In this document: piece after piece, positions 16,036 through 26,285 of the stretch
Layout: every line of letters starts with the position of its first letter
Numbering within the stretch: position 1 is the stretch's first letter
Assembly (NCBI RefSeq): GCF_900107625.1
Contig: NZ_FNQK01000012.1
Coordinates: forward strand, 33,609-97,608
Source: Bizionia paragorgiae
GTDB lineage: Bacteria > Bacteroidota > Bacteroidia > Flavobacteriales > Flavobacteriaceae
Direction: 5' to 3'
DNA length: 64,000 nucleotides
Position numbers and translations under genes: made by a program
The notes under the pieces: generated by a model
The model's database searches: none
What the model saw: only the letters and a program-made list of their open reading frames with translations
Told to the model about the DNA's origin: nothing

Positions 16036-18711
16036 TTAAAATTTAAAAGTAGCGCTTGCGTTTATAACCGTTCCACTAAATCCAAATTGGCTAACTTCCC
16101 AAGGGTATTTGAAACGCCCTCCAAGGTCGGTAACAAAATCTCCTTTAGTATCCACTTCATCAGGATATACATTTAGTAAATTATTTACAAAAATATTCGC
16201 AGATAGACTCTTGTTAAATTCATATCCAATCACCAAGTCGGTAATTACTTTACCTTTAAACGTTTGATCGTAGTCCTCGTCGTTTGTAGGTAGCGGACCG
16301 TCTCCTAGGTCGGCTCCGTTTAATCCGTTATCGGCATGGCGCCACGTTACTGATCCGAAATAGGTGTTGTTCAATCCGAAATTCCATTGGTTTAAATTGT
16401 AGTCTAAGCCAAGAAGTATTTTCGATTTTGGTCTTGAAGATGTTATTCTTGCTTGTTCTTTTCTATTAAAAATCTCGTAACCATTACTTGCTAGTAAAGC
16501 GGGAGTATCAATCTTTCCTTCAATTTTAGTGTCATTAAAATTTGCGGCTAAGGTCGCGTTTAGTTGTCCAGGTCCTAAATCTATTTTTCTGTAGTTCACT
16601 ACTAAATCTACACCAGAAGTATTGGTGTTTACCGCATTTACAAAGAATTTTAAGCTGGTAATAGAGTTGTTTAATAAAACCTGCTCCACAGGATTTGTGC
16701 TCATATTGTCGTCGTCAAACCCTATCTCACCCGTAAATAATACGCGATCGTCAACTTTTACATTATAAAAATCTGCTGATACTGTAAGATTGTTTTTTAT
16801 CCTATAAGTTATCCCAGCAGAAATATTTTTAGAAGTTTCAGCCGAAAGTTGTGGTACGCCCAAATCATTTCTAATTATAGGGTCTACATTGTTAAAGGTC
16901 CCTTGGTTAGATACCGTTCCTCCAGACACTAATGTTTGTATGTTGCTTAGGTATATTTGGTGCAGTGAAGGTGCGCGAAATCCTGTGCTGTAAGACGCGC
17001 GTAATGCACCCTTATCGCCAAGTAAATAACGTCCGTTTACTTTCCAAGATGTGTTGTTTCCAAAGTCACTAAAATCTTCATACCTAAGTGCAGCTCCTAT
17101 TAACAGCTTGTCTGTAGGTTCCCAATCTATTTCGCTGTAAATACCATAGTTTTCTCTTTCTGCACGTACTGCATTTTTAGGTTGTAGCCCAGGGAAGGAT
17201 TGCGCGCCACTACCAGTGTAAGATTCTGGTTGTCCTGCTTCAGAATTAAATCGTTCTTTTTTAACTTCGGCTCCAAGGCCAAAACTAAAAGCGCCAACAG
17301 TTCGTGATATATCAAAGTTAGCTAAAGTGTTGCTAAAAGAGTAGCCTCCTACAGCGAATGACGTCGGACTGTTAGCCCCTAAATCTACATTTAGTGTGTT
17401 GTTAACTTCATAATCTATAGCATTTCTACCGAAGGTTCCACTTAAATCAAAATTAAAACCTGCCAATTCCCATTTTACACCGGCAGTAATGTTATTGTCT
17501 ATAACGTCGGTTTCAAAAGTGGGCTGAAAACCTTGGTACTCACTATTGGCGTCGTGAAGTAGGTTGTGTGGGTCTCCTACCCAATAAGGAGCTCTGTATA
17601 AAGCAAAGCTTTTTCCAGTTCTTGAGGTTAATCCCCCAAAGGTGTAAAATTCTCCTTTTTCATTTTTAAATGGTAGCCCTGAATTAAAAAATAAGTCGAA
17701 TTTTTTTAGTTCTGGCTGACCAATAGTCATTCCTAAATCGGGATTGTTTGCAAGCCAGTTTCCCCATGTGGGGTCGTTTGCTTCAACACCAAAGAGAACA
17801 TCTTTACCTGGTTCACCGGCCCGATTAGTTTCTTCTTGCTCATAATAGCCTACTGTTAAATTTAAAAAACCACGCTCTTCAATAGTGATGGCTGTATTTA
17901 AATCGACGGCATAATTAAATCCGTCACCTTCAGTTGTTACTCCGGCTTTGGCATTAACGGTGGTGTATTCTACGTTTTTCTTTAGAACCATGTTTATAAC
18001 CCCTGCAATAGCATCAGAACCATATTGAGCAGAGGCCCCATCACGTAAGACTTCTATACGTTCTATGGCTGCCGCGGGGATGCTTTTTAAATCGACACCT
18101 ACTTCCCCTTTTCCTGGAGTGTCATTTATATATACTAATGCACTTTGGTTTTTACGCTTACCATTAACCAATACTAATGTTCTACTAGGGCCTAAGCCTC
18201 TTAGGTCAGCAGGGTCAAAGTGTGCGGTGGCGTCCGATATAGTTTGTTGCGTGGAATTAAATGAGGGTACTTTGTAGGTTAGCATCTTATCGACAGTAGG
18301 TTGCCCTGTTTTTTTCATTTCAGCTAAACCAATATTGTCAATAGGCACCGGCGAATCCAAAATTGTTCGCGGTTTTGATCTGTTTCCTACTAAAATAATT
18401 TCGTCTAAAGCAACTCCATCTTGTAGGGCTATAGTTATTTGTTGGGCAGCTTCTAGAGTGATCTCTTGGCTGTTGTAGCCTACAAAGGTCACTACTAAGG
18501 TTGCTGGGAACGCACTGACGTTAATACTAAACTCCCCTTCAAAATCGGAGGTTGTTCCGTTGCTAGTCCCTTTTTCTATAATGTTTACTCCGGGCAATGG
18601 GCTGTTAGAGCTCGCTTCGGTAATGGTTCCGGTTACCACGTTTTGTGATAAAACCCCAAGAGGTAGGAGTAGTAAAGAGAGGGTTAATGTTAACTGGTTT
18701 TGATAATTCAT
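16036..18711 (-). CDS. TonB-dependent receptor with CarboxypepD_reg-like domain
   Basis: An 891-residue outer-membrane receptor. Signal peptide (LTLTLSLLLLPLGVLSQ), then a beta-sandwich domain (VVTGTITEASSNSPLPGVNI... to about residue 105), a plug (about 110-245, with RGLGPSRTLVLVNGKRKNQSA and VLRDGASAQYGSDAIAGVINMVLKKN) and a barrel ending ...ASATFKF. The plug resembles the iron/vitamin-type receptors more than SusC proteins, and no SusD partner is adjacent. It is a monocistronic unit flanked by a shared terminator and the divergent aspS promoter region. The substrate is unknown. Confidence 0.92.
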   Translation of the reverse strand: MNYQNQLTLTLSLLLLPLGVLSQNVVTGTITEASSNSPLPGVNIIEKGTSNGTTSDFEGEFSINVSAFPATLVVTFVGYNSQEITLEAAQQITIALQDGVALDEIILVGNRSKPRTILDSPVPIDNIGLAEMKKTGQPTVDKMLTYKVPSFNSTQQTISDATAHFDPADLRGLGPSRTLVLVNGKRKNQSALVYINDTPGKGEVGVDLKSIPAAAIERIEVLRDGASAQYGSDAIAGVINMVLKKNVEYTTVNAKAGVTTEGDGFNYAVDLNTAITIEERGFLNLTVGYYEQEETNRAGEPGKDVLFGVEANDPTWGNWLANNPDLGMTIGQPELKKFDLFFNSGLPFKNEKGEFYTFGGLTSRTGKSFALYRAPYWVGDPHNLLHDANSEYQGFQPTFETDVIDNNITAGVKWELAGFNFDLSGTFGRNAIDYEVNNTLNVDLGANSPTSFAVGGYSFSNTLANFDISRTVGAFSFGLGAEVKKERFNSEAGQPESYTGSGAQSFPGLQPKNAVRAERENYGIYSEIDWEPTDKLLIGAALRYEDFSDFGNNTSWKVNGRYLLGDKGALRASYSTGFRAPSLHQIYLSNIQTLVSGGTVSNQGTFNNVDPIIRNDLGVPQLSAETSKNISAGITYRIKNNLTVSADFYNVKVDDRVLFTGEIGFDDDNMSTNPVEQVLLNNSITSLKFFVNAVNTNTSGVDLVVNYRKIDLGPGQLNATLAANFNDTKIEGKIDTPALLASNGYEIFNRKEQARITSSRPKSKILLGLDYNLNQWNFGLNNTYFGSVTWRHADNGLNGADLGDGPLPTNDEDYDQTFKGKVITDLVIGYEFNKSLSANIFVNNLLNVYPDEVDTKGDFVTDLGGRFKYPWEVSQFGFSGTVINASATFKF

Positions 18712-18893
18712 AATGTTAAGGGTTTATGAGTTGGTCTGGTAAAAATAAAGTAAATAAAAACAGTTTTTATTGTTTTTAATGTATTTTTTTAACAATAATT
18801 TAGCGTTTAGTTTAAAGTTATGGGTTTAAGATTGAGTTTTGTTTAATGTTGACTCTTTTTTTTCAATATCAATTCTCATCAAATAATTAATAT

Positions 18894-18901
18894 TAAATTT
18901 G
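18894..18901 (+). promoter_or_regulatory. aspS promoter -7 element
   Basis: TAAATTTG is a perfect TAnnTTTG element 18 bases before the aspS ATG, on the aspS-proximal side of the 208-bp region shared with the divergent TonB receptor. Confidence 0.6.
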
Positions 18902-18919
18902 CAGTTATAAATTTTCATT

Positions 18920-20671
18920 ATGTATAGAAGTCATACTTGTGGCGAATTAAACGCGTCGCATATAAATACGGAGGTAACCCTTTCAGGTTGGGTACAAAAA
19001 TCTAGAGATAAAGGATTTATTGTTTGGGTCGATTTACGCGATCGTTACGGGATTACGCAACTTGTTTTTGATGAGGAGCGTACACCAAAAGAAATGATGG
19101 ATCGCGCCCAGAAATTAGGACGTGAGTTCGTTATTCAGGTTAAAGGAACCGTAATCGAAAGGGCTTCGAAAAACCCTAATATGGCTACCGGTGATATTGA
19201 ATTGCTAGTAACCGAATTAACGATCTTAAACGAATCTTTATTACCTCCTTTTACTATAGAGGATAAAACGGATGGTGGTGAAGATTTACGAATGAAATAT
19301 CGCTATTTAGATATTCGTAGAAATCCAGTTAAAAATAACTTGGTGTTTAGACATAAAGTGACACAGCAAGTAAGAAACTTCTTGTCTAACGAAGGGTTTA
19401 TCGAAGTGGAGACGCCTTATTTAATAAAGTCTACTCCTGAAGGAGCGCGAGATTTCGTGGTGCCTAGTCGTATGAATGAAGGGCAGTTTTATGCCTTGCC
19501 TCAATCGCCACAAACCTTTAAGCAACTGCTTATGGTAGGGGGTATGGATAAGTATTTTCAGATTGTAAAATGCTTTAGAGATGAAGATTTACGTGCCGAT
19601 AGACAGCCGGAGTTTACACAGATTGACTGTGAGATGGCCTTTGTTGAGCAAGAAGATATATTAAATGTATTTGAAGGGCTTACACGTCACTTATTAAAAG
19701 AAGTTAACGGTGTAGAAATTGAAAAATTCCCTAGAATGCTATATGATGATGCGATGCGCTTGTACGGAAACGATAAGCCAGACATTCGCTTCGGAATGGA
19801 GTTTGGAGAGTTAAATGAGGTGGCGCAACACAAAGACTTTGGTGTATTTAATTCAGCAGAGTTAGTTGTTGGTATTGCGGTACCAGGGGGAAATGCTTAT
19901 ACAAGAAAAGAAATCGATAAATTAATCGATTGGGTTAAGCGTCCGCAAGTGGGCGCTTTAGGAATGGTTTATTCGCGTTGTAATGACGATGGTACATTTA
20001 AATCTTCTGTAGATAAATTTTTTGATCAAGAGGATCTAGCGAAATGGGCAGACGTTACCGGTGCTAAACCTGGTGATTTGATCTGTATTCTTTCTGGTGA
20101 TAAAAATAAAGTACGTGCTCAGTTAAGTGCCCTAAGAATGGAGTTAGCAGAGCGTTTAGGGTTGCGTAAGCCTAACGAATTTGCACCGTTATGGGTTATG
20201 GATTTCCCATTATTAGAATTAGATGAAGAAACTGGGCGCTACCATGCCATGCATCACCCGTTTACTTCGCCAAAACCAGGGCAAATAGAATTGTTAGATA
20301 CCAACCCTGGAGATGTTAAAGCTAATGCTTACGATTTAGTATTAAATGGTAATGAGATTGGTGGTGGATCGATTCGTATTCACGATAAAGAGACTCAAGG
20401 AATCATGCTTAAACATTTAGGATTCTCTAAAGAGGAAGCTAAAGCGCAATTTGGTTTCCTTATGGATGCCTTCGAATATGGAGCGCCTCCACACGGTGGT
20501 TTAGCTTTTGGTTTAGATAGATTGGTTGCTATTTTAGGCGGACAAGAAACGATAAGAGACTTTATTGCATTCCCGAAAAATAATTCGGGTCGAGATGTAA
20601 TGATCGACGCGCCTGCTGCGATAGACGAACAACAGTTAAAAGAATTAAATCTTAAATTAGATTTAAAATAG
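18920..20671 (+). CDS. aspS: Aspartate--tRNA ligase
   Basis: Class II aminoacyl-tRNA synthetase that charges tRNA-Asp, 583 residues as expected for the bacterial type. An N-terminal OB-fold anticodon domain ([22 protein letters not shown]) precedes the catalytic core with motif 2 ([18 protein letters not shown]) and motif 3 ([13 protein letters not shown]). The bacterial GAD insertion is present between them. A discriminating feature for the tRNA-Asp/Asn mixed type was not assessed. It is single, with its own promoter and terminator. Confidence 0.97.
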   Translation: MYRSHTCGELNASHINTEVTLSGWVQKSRDKGFIVWVDLRDRYGITQLVFDEERTPKEMMDRAQKLGREFVIQVKGTVIERASKNPNMATGDIELLVTELTILNESLLPPFTIEDKTDGGEDLRMKYRYLDIRRNPVKNNLVFRHKVTQQVRNFLSNEGFIEVETPYLIKSTPEGARDFVVPSRMNEGQFYALPQSPQTFKQLLMVGGMDKYFQIVKCFRDEDLRADRQPEFTQIDCEMAFVEQEDILNVFEGLTRHLLKEVNGVEIEKFPRMLYDDAMRLYGNDKPDIRFGMEFGELNEVAQHKDFGVFNSAELVVGIAVPGGNAYTRKEIDKLIDWVKRPQVGALGMVYSRCNDDGTFKSSVDKFFDQEDLAKWADVTGAKPGDLICILSGDKNKVRAQLSALRMELAERLGLRKPNEFAPLWVMDFPLLELDEETGRYHAMHHPFTSPKPGQIELLDTNPGDVKANAYDLVLNGNEIGGGSIRIHDKETQGIMLKHLGFSKEEAKAQFGFLMDAFEYGAPPHGGLAFGLDRLVAILGGQETIRDFIAFPKNNSGRDVMIDAPAAIDEQQLKELNLKLDLK

Positions 20672-20679
20672 AATAAGAT

Positions 20680-20707
20680 AAAAATCCTGCACATTGCAGG
20701 ATTTTTT
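20680..20707 (+). terminator. Rho-independent terminator after aspS
   Basis: AAAAATCCTGC / GCAGGATTTTTT with loop ACATT, starting nine bases after the aspS stop. Confidence 0.88.
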
Positions 20708-20764
20708 GATAGCTTTATGTTTTTATACAGTTTATACAACCTCTTTAATTTATGAAACACAACA

Positions 20765-22555
20765 ATGCCTGTTAATCACCCTTTATTTAAGCGCATTTTA
20801 ATTTGGAGAGCAAAGCATATATCGCATAAGCACTTTGTTTACATTTTAAGTATACTAGTCGGTTTTATGTCTGGTATAGGAGCGGTTATTTTAAAAAATG
20901 CTACCCATTTTATCCAGTATTTATTAGAGATTAATTTAGTTAAAAACTGGCATCAAGCGTTTTATTTTGTGTTTCCAATTATTGGACTAGTACTTGTATA
21001 CTTAATTATTACCTATGTAATCCGACAAAAGGTAAGTCACGGTATACCTTCTACCTTATATGCGATATCTAAGCGTAAAGGGATAATGAAACGGTATCAG
21101 ATGTTGGGGTCTATTCTAACGGCACCGATAACAGTTGGATTTGGAGGGTCTGTAGGACTAGAGGGGCCAACAGTAGCCACTGGAGCAGCGATAAGTTCTA
21201 ATATTTCCAGAATGTTTAGGATGAATCAGAAAACAAAAACACTATTAATAGGTTGTGCAGCGGCAGGAGCCATGTCGTCTATATTTAAAGCGCCAATTGC
21301 GGCTATTATTTTTGCTGTGGAGGTGTTTAGTTTGGATCTTACGATAGTATCAATGCTCCCGCTGTTATTAGCGTCCCTTTCCGGAATTTTTACCTCTTAC
21401 TTCTTTTTTGGCGACGATATTTTACTACCGTTTTCTATTGAGGAAGGCTTTACCTTAACCGATATTCCATTCTATATTATTTTAGGGGTATTTTCGGCTT
21501 TAGTCTCTATTTATTTTACCGAAGTTTACGAACGTATACAAAATGTTTTTGCGCGTATAAAATCCCCTATTAAACGACTGGCACTGGGTGGCGTGGCTAT
21601 TGGTGTGCTCATCTATTTTATTCCTCCGCTCTACGGTGAAGGATTCGATGTGTTAAATGCCTTAATCGCCGGAAATCCTGAAAAAGCCATAACAAATAAC
21701 ATCTTTAATTTCAACCTCTCCAATAGTTGGATTGTTATAGGCTTGCTTGCCGGTTTGGTGTTGTTTAAGGTTATTGCTAGTGCCTTAACCTTTGGTGCAG
21801 GTGGTGTGGGAGGTATTTTTGCTCCAACCTTGTTTATGGGTGGTATAATGGGTAATTGCCTGGCTAAAATAGCCAATGCTAGTGGTGTCCTAAATTCTCC
21901 GATTTCCGAAAGCAACTTTACCCTAGTGGGTATGGCCGGTTTACTGGCAGGGGTTTTACATGCGCCATTAACAGCAATATTTTTAATTGCTGAACTCACA
22001 AGTGGTTACGAGTTGTTTGTGCCCTTAATGCTTACGGCAGCTATTTCTTTTGGGATTACAAAGTATTTTGTGCCTCACTCCGTGTATGCTATGGAACTCG
22101 GTAGAAAAGGTGAGCTAATAACACACGATAAAGACCATGCCGTGTTAACCCTTATGGAAATAGAAAAAGTTATTGAAACCAATTTTGTAACCATAAGTAC
22201 CAAAATGACCTTGGGAGAGATTGTACATCAGGCGGTGGTAAAGTCTAACCGTAATATCTTTCCAGTAATTGACGAAGACTCGAAAGCACTTAAAGGTATT
22301 ATTCTGTTAGATGATATTCGCTCGATAATGTTTGATCAAAGTCTTTATAACACTATTTTGGCAAGTGAGGTAATGCAAAAGCCGCCAGAGATTATTAACT
22401 TTACATCCGATAAAATGACGGGTATCATGAAGAAGTTTCAGGATAGTGGCGCTTGGAACCTTCCAGTGGTTAAGGATGGTGTTTACGTTGGTTTTATCTC
22501 GAAATCTAAACTGTTGACAGCTTACAGACAGCAATTAATTGCCTACACAAAATAA
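20765..22555 (+). CDS. CLC-family chloride channel/transporter with CBS domains
   Basis: A 596-residue membrane protein. The CLC core (about residues 20-430) has the gating-glutamate motif GSVGLEGPTVATGAA, the anion-binding stretch GAGGVGGIFAPTLFMGG and a C-terminal tandem CBS pair (about 455-590, FVTISTKMTLGEIVHQAV... and MQKPPEIINFTSDKMTGIMKKF). The segment IIFAVEVFSLDL has Val where Escherichia coli ClC-ec1 has the internal proton glutamate E203, which in animal CLCs is seen in channels rather than exchangers. The first frame ATG is used. It probably shares a transcript with the short membrane gene downstream. The transport mode cannot be decided from sequence. Confidence 0.92.
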   Translation: MPVNHPLFKRILIWRAKHISHKHFVYILSILVGFMSGIGAVILKNATHFIQYLLEINLVKNWHQAFYFVFPIIGLVLVYLIITYVIRQKVSHGIPSTLYAISKRKGIMKRYQMLGSILTAPITVGFGGSVGLEGPTVATGAAISSNISRMFRMNQKTKTLLIGCAAAGAMSSIFKAPIAAIIFAVEVFSLDLTIVSMLPLLLASLSGIFTSYFFFGDDILLPFSIEEGFTLTDIPFYIILGVFSALVSIYFTEVYERIQNVFARIKSPIKRLALGGVAIGVLIYFIPPLYGEGFDVLNALIAGNPEKAITNNIFNFNLSNSWIVIGLLAGLVLFKVIASALTFGAGGVGGIFAPTLFMGGIMGNCLAKIANASGVLNSPISESNFTLVGMAGLLAGVLHAPLTAIFLIAELTSGYELFVPLMLTAAISFGITKYFVPHSVYAMELGRKGELITHDKDHAVLTLMEIEKVIETNFVTISTKMTLGEIVHQAVVKSNRNIFPVIDEDSKALKGIILLDDIRSIMFDQSLYNTILASEVMQKPPEIINFTSDKMTGIMKKFQDSGAWNLPVVKDGVYVGFISKSKLLTAYRQQLIAYTK

Positions 22556-22559
22556 GATT

Positions 22560-22793
22560 ATGAAATATATTATTCTACTCGTTTTTATCGCCTGTATCAC
22601 TAGTATTATTGTGGGGTACACTATAGATGTTAGCTACTCTCAAAAATTAATTGGAGGTGGTGTTCTTGGACTTTTCTTTGTGTTTATTCCTTTGTTTTCA
22701 TACCACAGATGGAAAGGTAGAGACATCAAAGACTATATGATTACCAAAGAGAATTTAGATAAAATGCGCGATAATGAACGGCGTAAAAAGTAA
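22560..22793 (+). CDS. Small two-TM membrane protein
   Basis: A 77-residue protein with two hydrophobic segments (IILLVFIACITSIIVGYTI and LIGGGVLGLFFVFIPLFSY) and a basic, charged tail (RWKGRDIKDYMITKENLDKMRDNERRKK). The ATG at 22560 is preferred to an upstream in-frame start that lies inside the CLC gene. It starts four bases after the CLC stop. Function unknown. Confidence 0.72.
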   Translation: MKYIILLVFIACITSIIVGYTIDVSYSQKLIGGGVLGLFFVFIPLFSYHRWKGRDIKDYMITKENLDKMRDNERRKK

Positions 22794-22891
22794 TTAGGGC
22801 ATTTCTTTTTTTTTATTAAAAAAGTCGGGCTTTCGGCTATATCTTTTTTACAAAAAAGTAAAAAAGGATGCCGCATCAATCCCTAATGCGG
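22790..22891. repeat. Imperfect-palindrome intergenic element
   Basis: Nested inverted arms lie between the convergent membrane-protein gene and tadA: outer ATTAGGG/CCCTAAT, a middle arm ATCTTTTTTAC/GTAAAAAAGGAT with an A-rich loop, and a small CCGCAT/ATGCGG hairpin at the end. The sequence 'gtcgggctttcggctatatc...ggatgccgc' resembles a dispersed hairpin repeat that I remember from flavobacterial intergenic regions. Only one copy is in this window, so dispersal is not shown here. It probably ends transcription from both sides. Confidence 0.5.
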
Positions 22892-22895
22892 TCCA

Positions 22896-23345
22896 TCAGT
22901 TTAAATTTCTTTTCTCGACAAAAAAACGTTTCATCAAATCAGAAGCTTCTTCAGCTAATATGCCACCTTTTATGGTTGTTTTAGGGTGGAGTTTGGTGTT
23001 TAAATTAATGCACCCTCTTTGTGGGTCGCTGGCTCCATATACTATATGTGATATCTGACTCCAGTACAACGCCCCGGCACACATTTGGCAGGGTTCTAAA
23101 GTGACGTATAAGGTGCATTGGTGCAAGTACTTTCCGCCTAAAAAATGTGAAGCTGCCGTTATAGCTTGCATTTCTGCATGGGCAGTAACATCGTTTAATA
23201 ATTCGGTAAGATTATGCGCACGAGCAATTATTTTATTGTCTATAACAATAACTGCGCCTACTGGTATTTCGCCTTTTTCGAAAGCCGCTTCAGCCTCAGC
23301 TAATGCTTTTTTCATAAAATAGGTCGGGTTAAAAGGATTTTCCAT
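22896..23345 (-). CDS. tadA: tRNA-specific adenosine deaminase
   Basis: Zinc deaminase of 149 residues that converts A34 to inosine in tRNA-Arg(ACG). The catalytic signature is complete: H56-A-E58 (VTAHAEMQAI) and PCQMCAGAL with zinc ligands C86 and C89. Length and the start (MENPFNPTYFMKKALAEAEAAF) fit the family. The start codon lies 15 bases downstream of the terminator of the M36 gene, so its promoter must overlap that hairpin or it relies on read-through. Confidence 0.94.
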   Translation of the reverse strand: MENPFNPTYFMKKALAEAEAAFEKGEIPVGAVIVIDNKIIARAHNLTELLNDVTAHAEMQAITAASHFLGGKYLHQCTLYVTLEPCQMCAGALYWSQISHIVYGASDPQRGCINLNTKLHPKTTIKGGILAEEASDLMKRFFVEKRNLN

Positions 23346-23360
23346 AAGTGTAAAAATATA

Positions 23361-23390
23361 AAAAGGCAGCTAATTGCTTAGCTGCCTTTT
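23361..23390 (-). terminator. Rho-independent terminator after M36 peptidase gene
   Basis: A perfect 13-bp stem AAAAGGCAGCTAA / TTAGCTGCCTTTT with a four-base loop, 22 bases beyond the peptidase stop and 15 bases before the tadA start on the same strand. Confidence 0.85.
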
Positions 23391-23411
23391 GTGAAAATCT
23401 AATCGCAAAGA

Positions 23412-26138
23412 CTAGTTTTTGATAATCTTAGTATTAATGTTAACATTATTCCCTGTTACGTTTAGAATATACATTCCAGATTGTAACGTGCTAATGTTTA
23501 ATTCCGCTTCGTTTAATAAGGTTGCTTTCTTAGATAAAACAACTCTTCCGTTAATATCAATTAAACTGATATTTACATCACCTAAGTTCTTTTTCGTGCT
23601 AATGTAAATTACATTATTTGCAGGGTTAGGGTGAATAGAGAATGCGCTTTTTGTATTAAACTCATCTACGCTTAAAGTTGTACAGTTTGCTAAGCTAGGA
23701 TCTGTATCTGGTGGCGTGTTAAAATCAGCTGTTTGATCTGAAATACTAAAAACACTTCCTTGAGAAGCATTAACTCCAACCCCTCTTGCTGCAAAAACTT
23801 CCCAAATTAAACACTGGTCTTCACCTCCAGTAAGTGCATTGTCTGCTGCAAGTATAGCATCTCTCCCTTCTACAAAACCAATATTGTTACACGGTTGCAT
23901 TTTTAAACCGTCCAGTACCAATTGCATAGCTTTGTTATTTCCTCCTGTGCCATTGTATAAATCAGCATCAAAACCATATTTTTCAATGTATTTCCAAGTT
24001 AAATCCCATAATATTGTACCCCATAAAAATCCAATATTGTGAGGTATATCATTCCAGTATATAGGGGTGCCTTGTTGGTCTGTGCCAATTTGAGTGTTAT
24101 CGTTAGAGTCAGCATATGTATAATCGTTCACGGCGAAGTCTGTACTGTATTTAGCAGGTCTAATGCCTTGGCCGTTAACGCCTTGTCCGTTGGAGTAAGT
24201 TGCTATTCCTCTACCCATTTCAGGGGTGTCACTGGCTTTCATTGTTACCATTAAGGCAAACCAATCAGACCAACCTTCTCCCATTTGTTCTCTTGTGTTT
24301 AAACACCCTGAATTTAAGGCACCACCCGCAAGTCTCGAAGAAATACCGTGTCCGTATTCGTGTGTTACAATACTATTATCTAAACTACCGTCCTTAAAGT
24401 AAACAGGACTTTCTACGATTGTACCGTTGATAACATCTCCGTTTTGAAGTGCGTTGATTAGCTGTATTCCATCTGCGTTATTTATAAAGATTGATGGAAT
24501 TGTAAAAGCAGGGTTTGTTACCCCGTACATGTTTACGTATTGTACATAGGCAGGATCGTTTGTTGGGTTGTTGTGGTTAACTACAATTACGCCTACAGCA
24601 CCCGCATCTTGAGCGTTTTGAATTTTTTGAGTAAAATTACAATTACCTCTAAGAACAACAGCGATTTTACCCGCTAGATCACTAGCATTAGTTAAAGGGT
24701 TGCAACCTTCTGTAGGAGCTGCACTACTATCATTTACCAAGGCTAAATTAGCAGTTACAGGTGTGGTTGAGGGTCCTGTAATATTTCCTGGTCCATCTGC
24801 TCCAGCAGCAGTAGAAGGTGTAGCCGCAGTAACATCTCCAAGAAGCGTTCCGCCACTGTTAATGGTTAATGGTGTTCCTAAAGATGAAGGTTGCCAAAGA
24901 TACATTTGCATTCTCGGATTTAACCCGTCTGTAGGCGTTGCAAAATTAGCGTTGTTTAATCCCGATCCATCTTGCGATTGTGCAATAACATAATCATTTC
25001 CGTTACCCGAATTTCCGTAGTTGTTTTGTTGAAAGTTACCACTTGCCTCGTCAAAACCATATTGATACCAAATATCATGCATCATATTGTTAATATAAAA
25101 CAGGTTGGTCGTAGCAACATCTTGGTACCCAACAGGCTCTTGATTCAAGTTTAAAGAGAAATTAAAATTTAATGTAGCCGTCCCATTTGGAGAAACACCA
25201 GGTGTGTCATTTCCATTTGCATCTTCATATGCCCATACATTATTACCTCTGGTAATTGTATATTCCGGACCATCATTTCCATTTATATCATGCCATCCGT
25301 ATGGTGATGCGTTAAGATTTGCAGGGTCAGTAATTAATTGAATTGGTCCGTGATTTGGGCTTTCTAAAGGAAGTGCAAATACATTGTATTGAGAGCCATC
25401 AGCAGCCATTGCGTTTTCTGCTTTAAATAAGCTAAATGCGTTACTTGTTTTAGAATGTCCTGAGTGATCTGTATGACCAAATTCTCCAAAATTACAAGAT
25501 ATTACCCAATCATTCATATTAATAACCTCGCCGTTAGTAGCATCTACTCGTACACTGTACCAATTTTGACCACTTAAGGCATCAATACTTAAATCCCAAG
25601 CTAATTTTAATTCGCCACCCTCAGTTAATTGATATACTAATTTTACTGGTATATCACTGTTTGATATACTGCCTTTAGAGAACGTGTACTCGTTATTTTT
25701 AGAGTCTAATTCGCTTACGTTTCCTAAAGCCCCTAAATTGTATTCTGCGGCAGTTGAAGCTATAGCTTCTTGAGCAGATATAGTTGGGGTAATTGTATTT
25801 ATTTTTGCCGCGATATTAGAATGAAAGGCATTTGCATAATAAAATACGTAATTGTCTTTTACTGAAACACTAGATACTGCATTAAAAATTGGTACACCTT
25901 GATATGCTTGATTTACATAAACATGGTTGATTTTTGTTTTCTTTGAAAAGAAAGCATTGCTTACCTGTAAATCAGAAATGTCATTTTGTGTTAAGTTGTA
26001 ATCCCCCTTGTTTTTTTGTAACCAATTTTGAATAAGAGAGCCGTATTCATTTTTGGAAAGCTCAGTTTGACAAAACCCATTTTGAGCAAAAAGAAATAGT
26101 GCTAAAAACAGAAAAGCTAAATTGTATTTTTTCTTCAT
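23412..26138 (-). CDS. Secreted M36 (fungalysin-type) metallopeptidase with PA and T9SS sorting domains
   Basis: A 908-residue exported protease. The signal peptide (NLAFLFLALFLFAQNGFCQ) is followed by an FTP/PepSY-like propeptide (about residues 25-210) and the M36 catalytic domain, which is interrupted by a protease-associated domain (GKIAVVLRGNCNFTQKIQNAQDAGAVGVIVVNHNN). The zinc site is H593-E-Y-G-H597 with the third ligand Glu about 621 in GEGWSDW. The last ~75 residues (FSIHPNPANNVIYIS... ending MYILNVTGNNVNINTKIIKN) form a T9SS type A C-terminal domain, so it is exported through type IX secretion. It probably feeds on extracellular protein. Monocistronic with a strong terminator. Confidence 0.94.
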   Translation of the reverse strand: MKKKYNLAFLFLALFLFAQNGFCQTELSKNEYGSLIQNWLQKNKGDYNLTQNDISDLQVSNAFFSKKTKINHVYVNQAYQGVPIFNAVSSVSVKDNYVFYYANAFHSNIAAKINTITPTISAQEAIASTAAEYNLGALGNVSELDSKNNEYTFSKGSISNSDIPVKLVYQLTEGGELKLAWDLSIDALSGQNWYSVRVDATNGEVINMNDWVISCNFGEFGHTDHSGHSKTSNAFSLFKAENAMAADGSQYNVFALPLESPNHGPIQLITDPANLNASPYGWHDINGNDGPEYTITRGNNVWAYEDANGNDTPGVSPNGTATLNFNFSLNLNQEPVGYQDVATTNLFYINNMMHDIWYQYGFDEASGNFQQNNYGNSGNGNDYVIAQSQDGSGLNNANFATPTDGLNPRMQMYLWQPSSLGTPLTINSGGTLLGDVTAATPSTAAGADGPGNITGPSTTPVTANLALVNDSSAAPTEGCNPLTNASDLAGKIAVVLRGNCNFTQKIQNAQDAGAVGVIVVNHNNPTNDPAYVQYVNMYGVTNPAFTIPSIFINNADGIQLINALQNGDVINGTIVESPVYFKDGSLDNSIVTHEYGHGISSRLAGGALNSGCLNTREQMGEGWSDWFALMVTMKASDTPEMGRGIATYSNGQGVNGQGIRPAKYSTDFAVNDYTYADSNDNTQIGTDQQGTPIYWNDIPHNIGFLWGTILWDLTWKYIEKYGFDADLYNGTGGNNKAMQLVLDGLKMQPCNNIGFVEGRDAILAADNALTGGEDQCLIWEVFAARGVGVNASQGSVFSISDQTADFNTPPDTDPSLANCTTLSVDEFNTKSAFSIHPNPANNVIYISTKKNLGDVNISLIDINGRVVLSKKATLLNEAELNISTLQSGMYILNVTGNNVNINTKIIKN

Positions 26139-26285
26139 TGTTAACTAAAAATTAAAATTGTCTTAAAATTATTCCGTAAATATAGCGATGAACTAACAAT
26201 TAATATAGTTTTATGATAAATATTATATGAATTGCGCAAAATTTAACACCCATTTTTAATAGTTTTACCTAATTATTGAACTACA

